64,000 nucleotides of DNA from the NCBI RefSeq assembly GCF_002355415.1, contig NZ_AP014936.1, positions 1,798,001 to 1,862,000 on the forward strand, given 5' to 3'. The notes below the pieces were generated by a model. That model worked only from the letters and a program-made list of their open reading frames with translations. It was not told the origin of the DNA and made no database searches. Below are positions 44,200 to 53,850 of the stretch, piece after piece (position 1 is the stretch's first letter; the number at the start of each line of letters is the position of its first letter). Origin of the DNA: Sulfurifustis variabilis (GTDB lineage: Bacteria > Pseudomonadota > Gammaproteobacteria > Acidiferrobacterales > Sulfurifustaceae). The position numbers and the translations under genes are program-made.

Positions 44200-47100
44200 C
44201 GCCCGCGCCCTCGGGGGCCCGCTCCCGGCGGGACTTGGGCCAGCGCCAATCGGTCACGAGGCGGAAGAAGAGCGGGACGAAGAATATCGCCAGGAAGGTC
44301 GCCGCCAGCATCCCGCCCATCACGCCGGTCCCGATCGCGTGGCGGCTCGCGGCGCCGGCGCCGGTGCTTATCGCGAGCGGGAGCACGCCGAGGATGAACG
44401 CCATCGACGTCATGAGGATCGGCCGGAAGCGCAGCCGCGCCGCCTCGATCGCCGCGTCCTCGGTGGGCACGCCCTGGCCGCGGCGCGCGGCGGCGAACTG
44501 CACGATCAGGATCGCGTTCTTCGCCGCGAGCCCGATCAGGGTCACGAGGCCGATCTGGAAATAGACGTCGTTCTCGAGGCCGCGCAGCCACACGGCGAGC
44601 AGCGCCCCGAACATTCCGAACGGCACCGCGAGCATCACCGCCGCCGGCAGCGACAGGCGGTTGTACTGGGCCGCGAGGATCAGGAACACCATGACCGCGG
44701 CGAGCAGGAGCGCGGTGCGCGACTCGCCGCCCGTGCGGCGTTCCTGGTAGGCGGCGCCCGTCCAGTCGAGCGTGAAGTCCCCCGACAACGCCTCGCGCGC
44801 GACCTCCTCCAGCACCGCGATCGCCTGCCCGGAGCTGTAGCCGGGCGCAGCCGAGCCGATCACCTTCGCCGCGGGGAAGTTATTGAAGCGTTCGAGGATC
44901 TCCGGGCCCGTGACGTAGCGCACGGCGACGAGCGCGCTCAGCGGGATCATCTGGCCGTTGCCCCCGCGTACGTAGATGCCGCCGACGTCCCGGGGCTGGC
45001 TGCGGTACGCGGCCTCCGCCTGCATCTGCACGGTGTAGGTCCGGCCGTAGAGATTGAAGTCGTTCACGTAGAACGCGCCCATCGTGGCGGCGAGCGTGTC
45101 GTAGACCTCGTTGATGGGCACGCCCAGCGCGCGGGCCTTTTCGCGGTCGAGCTCCACGCGCAGCTGCGGGACGTTCGGCCGGAACAGGGTATTCAGGCCG
45201 ACGAGCTCGGGGCGTTCCGCGGCCTTCGCCAGGAACTGCTGCGTGGCCTGCGCCAGCTGCTGCGCGCCGGTGCCCGCACGGTTCTGGATGTAGAACTCGA
45301 ACCCGCCGGTCTCGCCCAGGCCCATGATCGCCGGCGGGTTGAACGCGATCACCATCGCCTCCTTGATCGCCGCGGTGCGGCCGAAGAGCTCGCCGATGGC
45401 GTCGTCGACGTGGATATCGCGATCCGACCAGTCCTTGAGCGACACGAACATCGTGCCCGCGGCGTTGCGGTAGCTGTTCGTGAGCAGGTCGAAGCCGGCG
45501 AAGCTCGCCGAATCCTGGGCGGCGGGATTGGTGTGGGCGATCTCCTCCACCCGATCCATGACGCGCTCCGTCCGCGAGAGCGTCGCGGCATCGGGCAGAA
45601 TGACGGCCGTGATGTAATAGCCCTGGTCCTCGGGCGGCACGAAGCTCCCCGGCACGATGCGCAGCAGACCGAACGCCGCGAGGATCATCAGCGCGAAGAG
45701 CGCAAGCCCGACGCCGGCGTGCTTCAGCATCCAGCGCACGCCGTTCGTGTAGCCGAGCGTCACGCGGCCGAACCAGTCGTTGAACCAGTCGAAGAACCCG
45801 TGCGTGTGCTTGTGCTCGTGGCGCAGGATGGAGGCACACAGCGCCGGCGAGAGCGTGAGGGCGACGATACCGGAGATCACCACGGCGATGGCGATGGTGA
45901 CGGCGAACTGCCGGTAGAGCTCGCCCGCGAGACCCCCGAGGAACGCGACCGGCACGAACACCGCGCACAGCACGAGCACGATCGCGACCACCGGGCCGGT
46001 CACCTCGCTCATCGCCCGGATCGCCGCCTCGCGCGGGGCCGTGCCCTCCTCGCTCATGTGCCGCTCCACGTTCTCGAGCACCACGATCGCGTCGTCCACC
46101 ACGATGCCGATCGAGAGCACCATGCCGAACAGCGTGAGCGTGTTGATGGAGTAACCGAGGACGAACAGCCCGGCGAAGGTTCCGATCAGCGAGACCGGGA
46201 CGGCCACCATGGGGATCACGGTGGCGCGCCAGTTCTGGAGGAACAGATACACGACCAGGAACACCAAGAACATTGCTTCGGCCAGCGTCTTCACCACTTC
46301 GCGGATCGAGACCTCGACGAAGCGCGTCGTGTCGTACGGGACCGAGTAGGTCATGCCCTCCGGAAAGCGCGCGGCGAGCGCGTCCATCGTCGCCTTCACC
46401 TCCTGCGCGGTGTCGAGGGCGTTCGCGCCGGACTGAAGGAAGACGCCGATCAGCGCCGCCGACCTGCCGTTCACCTTGCCGGTGAAGCTGTAGTCCTTGG
46501 AGCCCAGCTCCACGCGCGCGACGTCCTTGAGCCGCAGGATCGAGCCGTCGGGGTTGGCGCGCAGCACGATGTTCCCGAACTCGGCGGGGTCGGACAGCCG
46601 CCCCTGGGTGCTGATGACGTAGTTGAGCTCGAGCGAGCCGGGCGCCGGCTGCTGGCCGATCTGGCCGGCCGCGTACTGCGAGTTCTGCTCCTGGACGGCG
46701 CGGATGATGTCGCTCGTCGTGACGTTGAGGCTCGCCATGCGGTCGGGCCGCAGCCAGATGCGCATGGCGTAGTCCTTCGCGCCGAAGATCTGCACGTTCG
46801 CGGCGCCCGGGATGCGCTTCAGCCGGTCGAGGATGTTGAGGGTCGCGTAGTTGCTCAGGTAGACCGCGTCGAACCGGTCCGTCGGCGACTGCAGGGCGAG
46901 CACCTGCAGGAACGAGGACGAGCTTTTCTGGACGACGACGCCCTGCCGGCGCGCCTCGGCCGGGAGCCGCGGCTCCGCGAGGCGCACGCGGTTGTTCACG
47001 TTCACCGCCGCGTCGTCGATGTCGGTGCCGACGTCGAAGGTGACGTTGATCGTGACGGTGCCGTTCGCGGCGCTCGAGGAGTTCATGTAGATCATGTTCT

Positions 47101-47320
47101 CGACGCCGTTGATCTGTTCCTCGAGGGGCGCGGCCACGGTCTGCTCCAGCACCTCGGCGTTCGCGCCCGGGTAGGTGGCGGTGACGGTCACGACCGGCGG
47201 CGCGATCTCCGGATACTGGGCGATGGGAAGGCTGATCATGGCGGCGAGGCCGATGATCACGATGAAGATCGAGATGACGGCCGCGAACATCGGCCGGTCG
47301 ATGAAGAAGCGGGAGAACAT
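44192..47320 (-). CDS. RND-family multidrug efflux pump (HAE1/AcrB-type)
   Basis: 1042 residues, full length. It starts MFSRFFIDRPMFAAVISIFI as HAE1 pumps do and has twelve membrane helices in two halves with large periplasmic loops. The proton-relay pair appears in GIVVDDAIVVLENVERHM, and the second repeat has FGLLRIVPGSFVPPEDQGYY. It exports hydrophobic drugs using the proton gradient. The trimer is coupled to the adaptor and outer-membrane genes on either side: the adaptor ends 13 bases upstream, the outer-membrane gene overlaps. No local repressor gene is seen upstream. Confidence 0.97.
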   Translation of the reverse strand: MFSRFFIDRPMFAAVISIFIVIIGLAAMISLPIAQYPEIAPPVVTVTATYPGANAEVLEQTVAAPLEEQINGVENMIYMNSSSAANGTVTINVTFDVGTDIDDAAVNVNNRVRLAEPRLPAEARRQGVVVQKSSSSFLQVLALQSPTDRFDAVYLSNYATLNILDRLKRIPGAANVQIFGAKDYAMRIWLRPDRMASLNVTTSDIIRAVQEQNSQYAAGQIGQQPAPGSLELNYVISTQGRLSDPAEFGNIVLRANPDGSILRLKDVARVELGSKDYSFTGKVNGRSAALIGVFLQSGANALDTAQEVKATMDALAARFPEGMTYSVPYDTTRFVEVSIREVVKTLAEAMFLVFLVVYLFLQNWRATVIPMVAVPVSLIGTFAGLFVLGYSINTLTLFGMVLSIGIVVDDAIVVLENVERHMSEEGTAPREAAIRAMSEVTGPVVAIVLVLCAVFVPVAFLGGLAGELYRQFAVTIAIAVVISGIVALTLSPALCASILRHEHKHTHGFFDWFNDWFGRVTLGYTNGVRWMLKHAGVGLALFALMILAAFGLLRIVPGSFVPPEDQGYYITAVILPDAATLSRTERVMDRVEEIAHTNPAAQDSASFAGFDLLTNSYRNAAGTMFVSLKDWSDRDIHVDDAIGELFGRTAAIKEAMVIAFNPPAIMGLGETGGFEFYIQNRAGTGAQQLAQATQQFLAKAAERPELVGLNTLFRPNVPQLRVELDREKARALGVPINEVYDTLAATMGAFYVNDFNLYGRTYTVQMQAEAAYRSQPRDVGGIYVRGGNGQMIPLSALVAVRYVTGPEILERFNNFPAAKVIGSAAPGYSSGQAIAVLEEVAREALSGDFTLDWTGAAYQERRTGGESRTALLLAAVMVFLILAAQYNRLSLPAAVMLAVPFGMFGALLAVWLRGLENDVYFQIGLVTLIGLAAKNAILIVQFAAARRGQGVPTEDAAIEAARLRFRPILMTSMAFILGVLPLAISTGAGAASRHAIGTGVMGGMLAATFLAIFFVPLFFRLVTDWRWPKSRRERAPEGAGDA

Positions 47321-47333
47321 ATATAAGGATCGT

Positions 47334-48530
47334 CTAGCCGCCGGTCGGCTTTGAGGGAGCCGCTTCGGGCGGCGCGCCCTCCTTTTGCCCCTCCTCCACG
47401 ACCCGTACCGGAGCGCCGGGGCGCACCTTGAGGACGCCGTCGACGATGACGCGCTCGCCGGCGTTCAGGCCGGAGGTGATGATCCACTCGTCCCCCGACC
47501 ACGGGCCCACCCGCACGGGACGCGCCTCCGCCTTGCCCTCGACCGCGACGTAGACGAACTTCCCCTGCGGCCCCTCGAGCACCGCGCGCTGGGGTACGCG
47601 CATCGCGTCCGGCCGATGCGCGCCGCGGAGAATGACCCGCACGAACTCGCCGGGCCGGAGCGCGCCGTCGGGATTGGGAAGGACCGCGCGCGCCTCGCTC
47701 GTTCCGGTCTGCGGGTTCACGCGGACGTCGGTGAAGTTGAGCAGCCCGGTCTTCGCGTAGACCGTCCCGTCCGAGCGGCGGACCTCGACGCGAAACTGGC
47801 CGTTCTTCGGCAGGACGAGGCGCCCCGCCTCGACGTCCTGCTGGATCTCGAGGCGCTCGCGGTCCGGAATGCCGAAGATCGCGTACATCGGGTCCGTCTG
47901 CGTCACGGTGGTCAGCAGGATCTCGGGTCCCGAGACGAGCGAGCCGACCGAGCGCAGTGCGCGGCTCGCGACGCCCGTGATCGGCGACTCGACGCGCGTG
48001 TATTCGAGGTTCAGCCGCGCCTCGTCGAGCCGCGCCCGGGCGCCCTTCGCTTCGGCCGCGGCGATCTGCTCGGCCGACAGCGAGTCGTCGTACTCCTTGC
48101 GGCTCACGGCGTTCGCCTCGAGGACGGGCTTCAGGCGCTCCATGTCGCGCCGCGCCTGCGCGAGTTTCGCCTCGGCCGTCGCGAGATCCGCCTCGGCCCG
48201 CTTGAGCGCGGCCTGGTAGAGCGCCGGGTCTATCGTGAAGAGGGACTGTCCCTGCCTCACGCGCGCGCCTTCGTGGTAGTTCTCGCGCGTCAGGATCCCG
48301 GTGACGCGCGCACGCACCTCGACCTCGCGGTACCCCGCCGTCTGGCCGACGTACTCGTAGGTGACTTCGATGTCTTCGGGCTGCACGAGGCGCGCCGTCA
48401 CCTCCGGCGGAGGCGGCGGCCCGGGCTGCGCCGCCGGCTCGCAGCCGGCCGCGACCAGCACCGCGGCGACGAGAATCCAATACCGGGCGGCGACGCCGGT
48501 CGACTTCCACTGACGCGTCAAGGCAGCCAT
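47334..48530 (-). CDS. RND periplasmic adaptor (membrane fusion) lipoprotein
   Basis: 398 residues. A lipobox (VLVAAGC) near residue 26 follows a hydrophobic leader, giving an inner-membrane lipoprotein. The body has HlyD-like halves: VTGILTRENYHEGARVRQGQ, a coiled coil (KRAEADLATAEAKLAQARRD, EAKGARARLDEARLNLEYTR), and VESPITGVASRALRSVGSLV. The C-terminal tail is Glu/Pro-rich. It is first of the RND operon. The ATG at 48530 is preferred; a further ATG at 48578 would add 16 residues ahead of the signal peptide. Confidence 0.94.
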   Translation of the reverse strand: MAALTRQWKSTGVAARYWILVAAVLVAAGCEPAAQPGPPPPPEVTARLVQPEDIEVTYEYVGQTAGYREVEVRARVTGILTRENYHEGARVRQGQSLFTIDPALYQAALKRAEADLATAEAKLAQARRDMERLKPVLEANAVSRKEYDDSLSAEQIAAAEAKGARARLDEARLNLEYTRVESPITGVASRALRSVGSLVSGPEILLTTVTQTDPMYAIFGIPDRERLEIQQDVEAGRLVLPKNGQFRVEVRRSDGTVYAKTGLLNFTDVRVNPQTGTSEARAVLPNPDGALRPGEFVRVILRGAHRPDAMRVPQRAVLEGPQGKFVYVAVEGKAEARPVRVGPWSGDEWIITSGLNAGERVIVDGVLKVRPGAPVRVVEEGQKEGAPPEAAPSKPTGG

Positions 48531-48960
48531 GGGGTGGCGAATAATCGGCAGGTAATTTTGGGCCAAGTCTACCGGCAAAGGAGCGGCCGCGAAAACAAAC
48601 GCGGCGCGACGGCACGCCGCGGGGCGGGCACGCTCGGGGCCGGCATCGTCGTCATTTCCTATATATCGGTCTGTCAGGAGCCTTCGCCTCGAACCGTCTT
48701 CCGGCAGCGCCCTTTCACCCTGACGACGAACGAGGCGAACCGGAATCGACAGGAGGAGGAACTCCCAAAACGATGCCGCGACGGAAACCCGCCCGGGTCA
48801 GTACTGTGACCGAGACCCGGCTCTCGGCCGGTGCAGCGCGTCGCGAGCGCGAGGATCAGCGGTTACGCCAACCACGGGGCCCAGGGATCCGTTGCGCACG
48901 CGTCGCTCAGACCTCTTCGGCCATGGCGCCAACGGTAGAGTGATGGCCGTCGGCAGCGTT
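48531..48960. other. 430-base stretch upstream of RND operon
   Basis: It contains the promoter region of the RND operon. A 56-codon frame at 48773-48943 (plus strand; basic peptide beginning MPRRKPARVSTVTETRLSAG) has AGGAGGAGG 13 bases before its ATG, a rather long distance. I do not call it a gene. A short AT-rich run lies at 48658-48666. Confidence 0.4.
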
Positions 48961-49413
48961 TCAGCGCTCCACGCTCGCGTTCAGGAAGCGGTCGAGCTGG
49001 TTGGCGAAGGCCTGGCGGTCGCTCAGGCTCAATACGCGCGGGCCGCCGGTCGCGACGCCGGTCTTGCGCAGCTCGTCCATGAGGTTGCGCATCGCCAGAC
49101 GTTCCTTGACGTTCTCCCGGGTATAGAGCTCGCCCCGGGGGCTCAGTGCCTGTGCGCCCTTCGCGACCGCGTCGGCGGCGAGCGGGACGTCCGCCGTGAC
49201 CACGAGATCGCCCGCCTGCGCGAGCTCGGCGATCCTGCGATCGGCCTCGTCGAACCCGCCCGGTACCTGCAGGGTCCTGATGTAGCGCGACGGCGGGACA
49301 CGCAGCGGCGCGTTCGCGACGAGCGTGAGCATCACCTGACGCCGATCGGCGGCGCGGAACAGGATCTCCTTGATGACGTTCGGGCAGGCGTCGGCGTCGA
49401 CCCAGATAGGCAT
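48961..49413 (-). CDS. YaiI/YqxD family (DUF188) protein
   Basis: 150 residues. It begins [20 protein letters not shown], the family fingerprint, with [19 protein letters not shown] and [20 protein letters not shown]. The fold is PIN-like with conserved Asp residues, suggesting nuclease activity, but function is unproven. I use the ATG at 49413 because the family starts there; another at 49449 would add 12 residues. Length is typical. Confidence 0.94.
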   Translation of the reverse strand: MPIWVDADACPNVIKEILFRAADRRQVMLTLVANAPLRVPPSRYIRTLQVPGGFDEADRRIAELAQAGDLVVTADVPLAADAVAKGAQALSPRGELYTRENVKERLAMRNLMDELRKTGVATGGPRVLSLSDRQAFANQLDRFLNASVER

Positions 49414-49475
49414 GCTGTCATCCGGCTGCGCGGCAAGTGTCTCGATCATACCCGCCGGGACGGAGAACGACACAG

Positions 49476-50267
49476 CTAGGCGATCCCGAGAATCCAGCCC
49501 TCGAGCGCGGCGGTACGCCGCTCGGGCGACGTCAGCGGCGGGTCGAGGTAACGGTCGAGCATCCCGTTTCGGTCGGTCTCCTCGAGCCATCGGGCGACGG
49601 CATACGCATCGTGCTCGTCGGGCGTGCGGCCGTCTCTCGGGTAACGGTGACGGAATATGGACGGATAGACTTCGGCAAGGACGGACTTCGCCTCGGGCGG
49701 CCGCCAGCCGTCGAAGGGCCAGAAAAAGATCCGGTCGCCGCCCTCTTCCCGCAGGTAACGCAGCCAGGGAATGCCGGCGTGCGTGGATTTCGCGACCGAG
49801 CCCTGAAAGTCGAACCGGAACACGCTCTTCGTCGACGATGTCCAGCGCTCGCACAACCGCAGCGCCGTGGTCGCGCCGGTTCTCTCGCCCGGCGGCCGCG
49901 GCGTGCTGCTCCACCAGGTTCCCCTGCGCACGTGCTCGACGGCGCACCCCGGCTGGTCCGTCGGCCAGTAGCGGCAGAAGTCGGCCAGGAACGCCGGCCA
50001 GGAATCGAGCCGGTAGCGGCGGAAGTACTCTTCCGGGAACGAAAAGCCGTGATCGATGCCGACGAGCAGGCGCGGTCCGCCGTGCGTCGTCGCGAGCAGC
50101 CACTGCGCCACCTCGCGCCGCGACCACCTCCCCTGCGGTCGCGGGCGCACGGGCTCCGGCCGACCGCCCGGTCGCGCCGCGTAGACCTGCAGCCCCCCGA
50201 GCCGGCTTTCCGGAGTCTCGGCGCCCGAGTAGTCGATGCCGACGTAGAGATCGAAATGCCCGTTCAC
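49476..50267 (-). CDS. Uncharacterised protein, possible RNase H-fold (DUF429-like)
   Basis: 263 residues from a GTG at 50267. Features: [20 protein letters not shown] at the N-terminus, [59 protein letters not shown] and [14 protein letters not shown]. The spaced Asp/Glu positions (GIDYSG, GIDHGF, AEVYP, DEHDAY) resemble DUF429/RNase H-like proteins, but I am not sure of the family. GGTGAG precedes the GTG. It ends 62 bases before the YaiI gene start, perhaps in one operon. No function is assigned. Confidence 0.75.
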   Translation of the reverse strand: MNGHFDLYVGIDYSGAETPESRLGGLQVYAARPGGRPEPVRPRPQGRWSRREVAQWLLATTHGGPRLLVGIDHGFSFPEEYFRRYRLDSWPAFLADFCRYWPTDQPGCAVEHVRRGTWWSSTPRPPGERTGATTALRLCERWTSSTKSVFRFDFQGSVAKSTHAGIPWLRYLREEGGDRIFFWPFDGWRPPEAKSVLAEVYPSIFRHRYPRDGRTPDEHDAYAVARWLEETDRNGMLDRYLDPPLTSPERRTAALEGWILGIA

Positions 50268-50448
50268 GGCAGGCTCACCGGGGCCGGCACCGCCGGCCGC
50301 CGCCGGGCCCCGACGCCGTGCGCGGGGCTCCGCGGGGAAGCCGCGAGAAAGAGCAATGCGAGCGCGGTCATGCGTCCTCCTTTGCGTCTCTCCCGGTTCG
50401 AGGAGTAATTTTGGAAAGTCGATCCGACGGGCACGCGAGGAAGGCGAC

Positions 50449-51390
50449 ATGACACGATGGACCGCGTTTCGTCCGCCCCTGGCTCGCGCGCTCGTCGCGC
50501 TGCTCGGCGTGACGTTCCTGCATGTCGCGCTGAGCGGCGCCGCGATGGCGCAAGCCTATACCTACCAGCCATTCGACTACCCGGGCGCCGTCTCGACCTC
50601 GCCGTTCGCCATCAACAATGCGGGCCACATCGCAGGCACGTACGCCCTGCAGCGCGGCGGCGGGAACGCCTTTCTCTACGATGGCGCGAACTTCGTTTCG
50701 ATCGATATACAGGATGCCGTCTACAGCTCGGCGGAGGGAATCAACGATGCCGGCACCGTCGTCGGCTGGTACCGCGACAAGGCGGGCGACACCCACGGGT
50801 TCACGTACGAGAACGGCGTCGCGACCCGGTACGACGTGTCGATCCCGGGCGCCGTCAGGACCGTGCTGACCGACATCAGCTCCGGCGGCACTCTCGCGGG
50901 CTGGTTCGATCCGGGTTCCGGCGATCCGATCGGCTTCGTGGACAAGGGCGGCACCGTCACGCAGATCGGCCAGAGCTACACCGGCGTGAACGGCATCAAC
51001 AACGCAGGCCGCGTGGTGGGCGTCCACCGCCCGGGCACCGCCACCAACCGGGGCTTTCTCTACCACAACGGCAGCTTCAGGCGGCTTCCGCCGGCAAGGG
51101 TGGAAAGCCAGGCCTGGGACATCAACAACGCCGGACATGTCGTCGGCGACTACCGGCCTTCGGGGCGATTGGGCTTCCTCTACGACGGACGGCGCGTGAT
51201 CTCCTTCGATTTTCCCGGGGATGGGGACGAAGGCACCGCACTGTACGGCATCAACGACCGCGGGGTCGTCGTCGGATCCTACTTCACGACGGCGCCGCCG
51301 GGGTTCGGCACGTCGCGCGGCTTCATCGCGTTCCCCGCTCGTGCCGGGCACCGGTCCGGCAGACACCCGCGGCGCATGACGAACCCGTGA
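50449..51390 (+). CDS. Exported HAF-repeat (predicted extracellular beta-propeller) protein
   Basis: 313 residues. Signal peptide (ARALVALLGVTFLHVALSGA, cleavage near AMAQA). The mature part has at least five repeats of the HAF type: INNAGHIAGTY, INDAGTVVGWY, INNAGRVVGVH, INNAGHVVGDY, INDRGVVVGSY, each followed by GFLY/AFLYDG. The repeat probably folds into a propeller on the outside of the cell. The role is unknown. GAGGAAGG precedes the ATG at 50449. It is divergent from the DUF429-like gene and converges with the hybrid kinase gene. Confidence 0.9.
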   Translation: MTRWTAFRPPLARALVALLGVTFLHVALSGAAMAQAYTYQPFDYPGAVSTSPFAINNAGHIAGTYALQRGGGNAFLYDGANFVSIDIQDAVYSSAEGINDAGTVVGWYRDKAGDTHGFTYENGVATRYDVSIPGAVRTVLTDISSGGTLAGWFDPGSGDPIGFVDKGGTVTQIGQSYTGVNGINNAGRVVGVHRPGTATNRGFLYHNGSFRRLPPARVESQAWDINNAGHVVGDYRPSGRLGFLYDGRRVISFDFPGDGDEGTALYGINDRGVVVGSYFTTAPPGFGTSRGFIAFPARAGHRSGRHPRRMTNP

Positions 51391-51391
51391 A

Positions 51392-53626
51392 TCAGGCCCG
51401 GGTGACGGGCGGCGAGCCGGTTTGTTCCGGCGCGGCGGCGAACACCTCGTCGAGCGCAGCGACGTCGACGGGCTTGACGAAGTGGCGGTCGAAGCCCGCC
51501 ATCGCCGCCCGTTCGCGGTCGCGCGCCTGCCCGTAACCGGTCACGGCAACGAGGTACGGCGCGGGGGCGCCTCGCCGGCGCAGGCGCCGGGCAAGCTCGT
51601 AGCCGTCCATTCCGGGCAGCCCGATGTCGATGAACGCGATCTCCGGCGAGAACGATCTCGCGGCGTCGAGCGCCGTCGCCCCGTCGTTCGCCACGGTCAC
51701 CTGGTGTCCCATCGTCTCGAGCAGCACCGCGAACGTCATCGCCACGTCGGCGTTGTCCTCGACCACCAGCACGCGCCGCGATCCGCGGGAGCCCTTCGAG
51801 GGCGGCGCATCGGGTTCGGCGGCGGCGGGAAGCGACGATACGGGGAGACGCACGGTGAATTGACTGCCGGCGCCCTCGCCCGCGCTCCGCGCCTCGATCC
51901 GTCCGCCGTGCATCTCGATCAGCCGCCGCGCGAGCCCCAGCCCGATGCCCAGACCGCCCCCGGTCGCGTGCCGGTTCCGGTCCGGCGCCGCGTTGAAGAG
52001 ATCGAAGACGTGCGGCAGGAGCTCCGGCGGGATGCCGATCCCGCTGTCGCGCACCGCGACCGTCGCCTCGCCGCCCTCGCTCGTGACGTCGATATCGATG
52101 CGACCGCCCTCGGGCGTGTATTTCGCGGCGTTGTCGATCAGGTTGCCGACGACCTGGATGAGCCGCGCCCGGTCGCCGCGCACCGGCACCGGGTCCGGAG
52201 GCAGCCGCTCGCGCAGCGCGTGCCGCCTGGCGTCGATCAGGGGTCGCTGGGTCTCGACCGCCCGCTGCACGATCTCCCTCAGATCGACGTGCTCGTCGCG
52301 CAGCGCGATGTCGCCGCGCGTAATGCGCGCGACGTCGAGCAGGTCGTCGACGAGGCGCGCGAGCTGGGCCACCTGCCGCTCGATCACGCCCTCCGCCCAT
52401 TCGACGGTTGCCGGCGTCGGCGTGCGCCGGGCGCGCAGGACCTGGACCGCGTTGCCGATCGGCGCGATCGGATTGCGCAGCTCGTGACCCAGCACCGCGA
52501 GGAACTCGTTCTTGCGCATGTCCTGCTCGGAGAGCCGACGAGCAAGCTCCGCGATGCGCTCCGTGTTGCGCCGCGCGCGATCGAGGTACACGGCCAGAAG
52601 TCCGGTGAAGAGCAGGCCCGCGACGATGATTCCCAACGACGGCCAGCCCGACCGCACGCCGTACGCGCCGGGATCGGGCGCGAACCGCAGGACGAGCGCG
52701 TGGTCGGCGGCCACCAGCTGGGTTTCGATCGGCGCGATCGCGGGTGTGAGCAGGAATGCCGACACCCATGCGGGCGCCTCGGTGGACTCGGAAGGACGGG
52801 CGTAGATGCGCTGCCGGTTCCCGTCCGGCAACACCTCCAGCACCTCGAGACCGAGCGGCGGATTTCCGGCGTGCTGGAGCGCCTCGTCCACGATGCTGCT
52901 CAAACGGGAGATCCCGACCACGAGCCCGACCGGTTCGCCGCCGCCCGTCCCCGAGGACGTTCGGCCTCGCGGGTAGACCGGATAGAGCAGTGCCTCCAGC
53001 GTGGGGCTGCGCGCATCGTGCGCCGGCTCGTGCAGGACGAAGGACATTCGCCCCGTGCGCCGGACGTGCTCGATCGTTTCACGTTCTCTCGGACGCGACG
53101 CCAGATCGAACCCCATGGCGTAACCGGGGACCTGCGAGGGCTCGGCGTAGAGGATCGGAAAGTGCACCTCCCGCTCGCCTGCGCGCACGAGCTGTCCCGC
53201 GCCGTCGTATTCGACGATGGCGTAATCCGGCCGCTCGCGCGCGACGCGTGCCTCGAACGCGGCCCGCTCGCGCCCTGTCACGGCGGGCGCCCAGTCGATC
53301 GCCACCAGCGCTTCGCAGCGCGTCACGAGCGGCTCGACGAAATTCCGAAACTCGTTCTCGCCGATCCGGTCGGGGAACGCGTCGTACAGCGAGGCGACGG
53401 CGCGCACGTTGTCGATCTGGTGGACGAAGCAGTCCTCGACCGACTCGGTGATGACGGTGGTCGCGCGGCTGAACGCCGCCTCGACCCGTTCCTGTTCCCA
53501 CGAGTAGGCCGCCCACGATCCGAGCACCGACAGCAGGATGCCGAGAATCAGCGCCGTCAGCACGGCGGGATGCGGGCCGCGGTTGATCGGGCGAGCGGGT
53601 GGACCTGTGCGAGAGAACGAAGGCAT
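51392..53626 (-). CDS. CHASE-domain hybrid sensor histidine kinase with C-terminal receiver
   Basis: 744 residues. An N-terminal helix near 20-40, an extracytoplasmic CHASE domain to about 325 (ALVAIDWAPAVTGRERAAFE), a second helix (SLGIIVAGLLFTGLLAVYL), HisKA with His381 in LGHELRNPIAP, an HATPase (LIDNAAKYTPEGG, VRDSGIGIPPELL) and a receiver domain (VLVVEDNADVAMTF, FIDIGLPGMDG). CHASE domains bind small signals outside the cell. The frame opens earlier only with TTG, so the ATG at 53626 is used. A perfect FNR-type palindrome lies 75 bases upstream, shared with the divergent outer-membrane gene. Confidence 0.93.
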   Translation of the reverse strand: MPSFSRTGPPARPINRGPHPAVLTALILGILLSVLGSWAAYSWEQERVEAAFSRATTVITESVEDCFVHQIDNVRAVASLYDAFPDRIGENEFRNFVEPLVTRCEALVAIDWAPAVTGRERAAFEARVARERPDYAIVEYDGAGQLVRAGEREVHFPILYAEPSQVPGYAMGFDLASRPRERETIEHVRRTGRMSFVLHEPAHDARSPTLEALLYPVYPRGRTSSGTGGGEPVGLVVGISRLSSIVDEALQHAGNPPLGLEVLEVLPDGNRQRIYARPSESTEAPAWVSAFLLTPAIAPIETQLVAADHALVLRFAPDPGAYGVRSGWPSLGIIVAGLLFTGLLAVYLDRARRNTERIAELARRLSEQDMRKNEFLAVLGHELRNPIAPIGNAVQVLRARRTPTPATVEWAEGVIERQVAQLARLVDDLLDVARITRGDIALRDEHVDLREIVQRAVETQRPLIDARRHALRERLPPDPVPVRGDRARLIQVVGNLIDNAAKYTPEGGRIDIDVTSEGGEATVAVRDSGIGIPPELLPHVFDLFNAAPDRNRHATGGGLGIGLGLARRLIEMHGGRIEARSAGEGAGSQFTVRLPVSSLPAAAEPDAPPSKGSRGSRRVLVVEDNADVAMTFAVLLETMGHQVTVANDGATALDAARSFSPEIAFIDIGLPGMDGYELARRLRRRGAPAPYLVAVTGYGQARDRERAAMAGFDRHFVKPVDVAALDEVFAAAPEQTGSPPVTRA

Positions 53627-53701
53627 GACGCGAGCCGCCCGGAACACGGACCGGGATGCGTTGAGGCGGATGCATCTTAGGCGCGGCAATCCGCGACGCG
53701 G

Positions 53702-53715
53702 TTGACCGGAGTCAA
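53702..53715. promoter_or_regulatory. FNR/Dnr-type palindrome between kinase and outer-membrane genes
   Basis: TTGAC-CGGA-GTCAA, a perfect palindrome in the divergent intergenic region, 75 bases from the kinase start and 135 from the outer-membrane protein start. It could control either or both. Confidence 0.6.
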
Positions 53716-53850
53716 AAAATTCCGGGATGCACGTACGGAAAGGCCCCTCTGACGTGAACGGGCACGCCGCAGCGTCGAATATCGAGCCAACCGCGATATG
53801 CCGGAGAGGGGCGCCCGGTTACAGTTGTGCGCGAGACAGGGAGCAGTTCG

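Noticed and set aside
44339-47326. A 995-codon open frame antisense to the RND pump gene
   Set aside because: It lies wholly opposite a textbook pump gene, shows only Arg/His/Asp-rich G+C-driven composition and no family motif. Many other long antisense frames in the window (for example 2113-3711, 3854-6361, 51422-53680, 61285-63816) are rejected for the same reason.
48773-48943. 56-codon frame upstream of the RND operon with AGGAGGAGG before it
   Set aside because: The ribosome-site distance (13 bases) is too long and the peptide is an Arg-rich low-information sequence; noted in the gap entry only.
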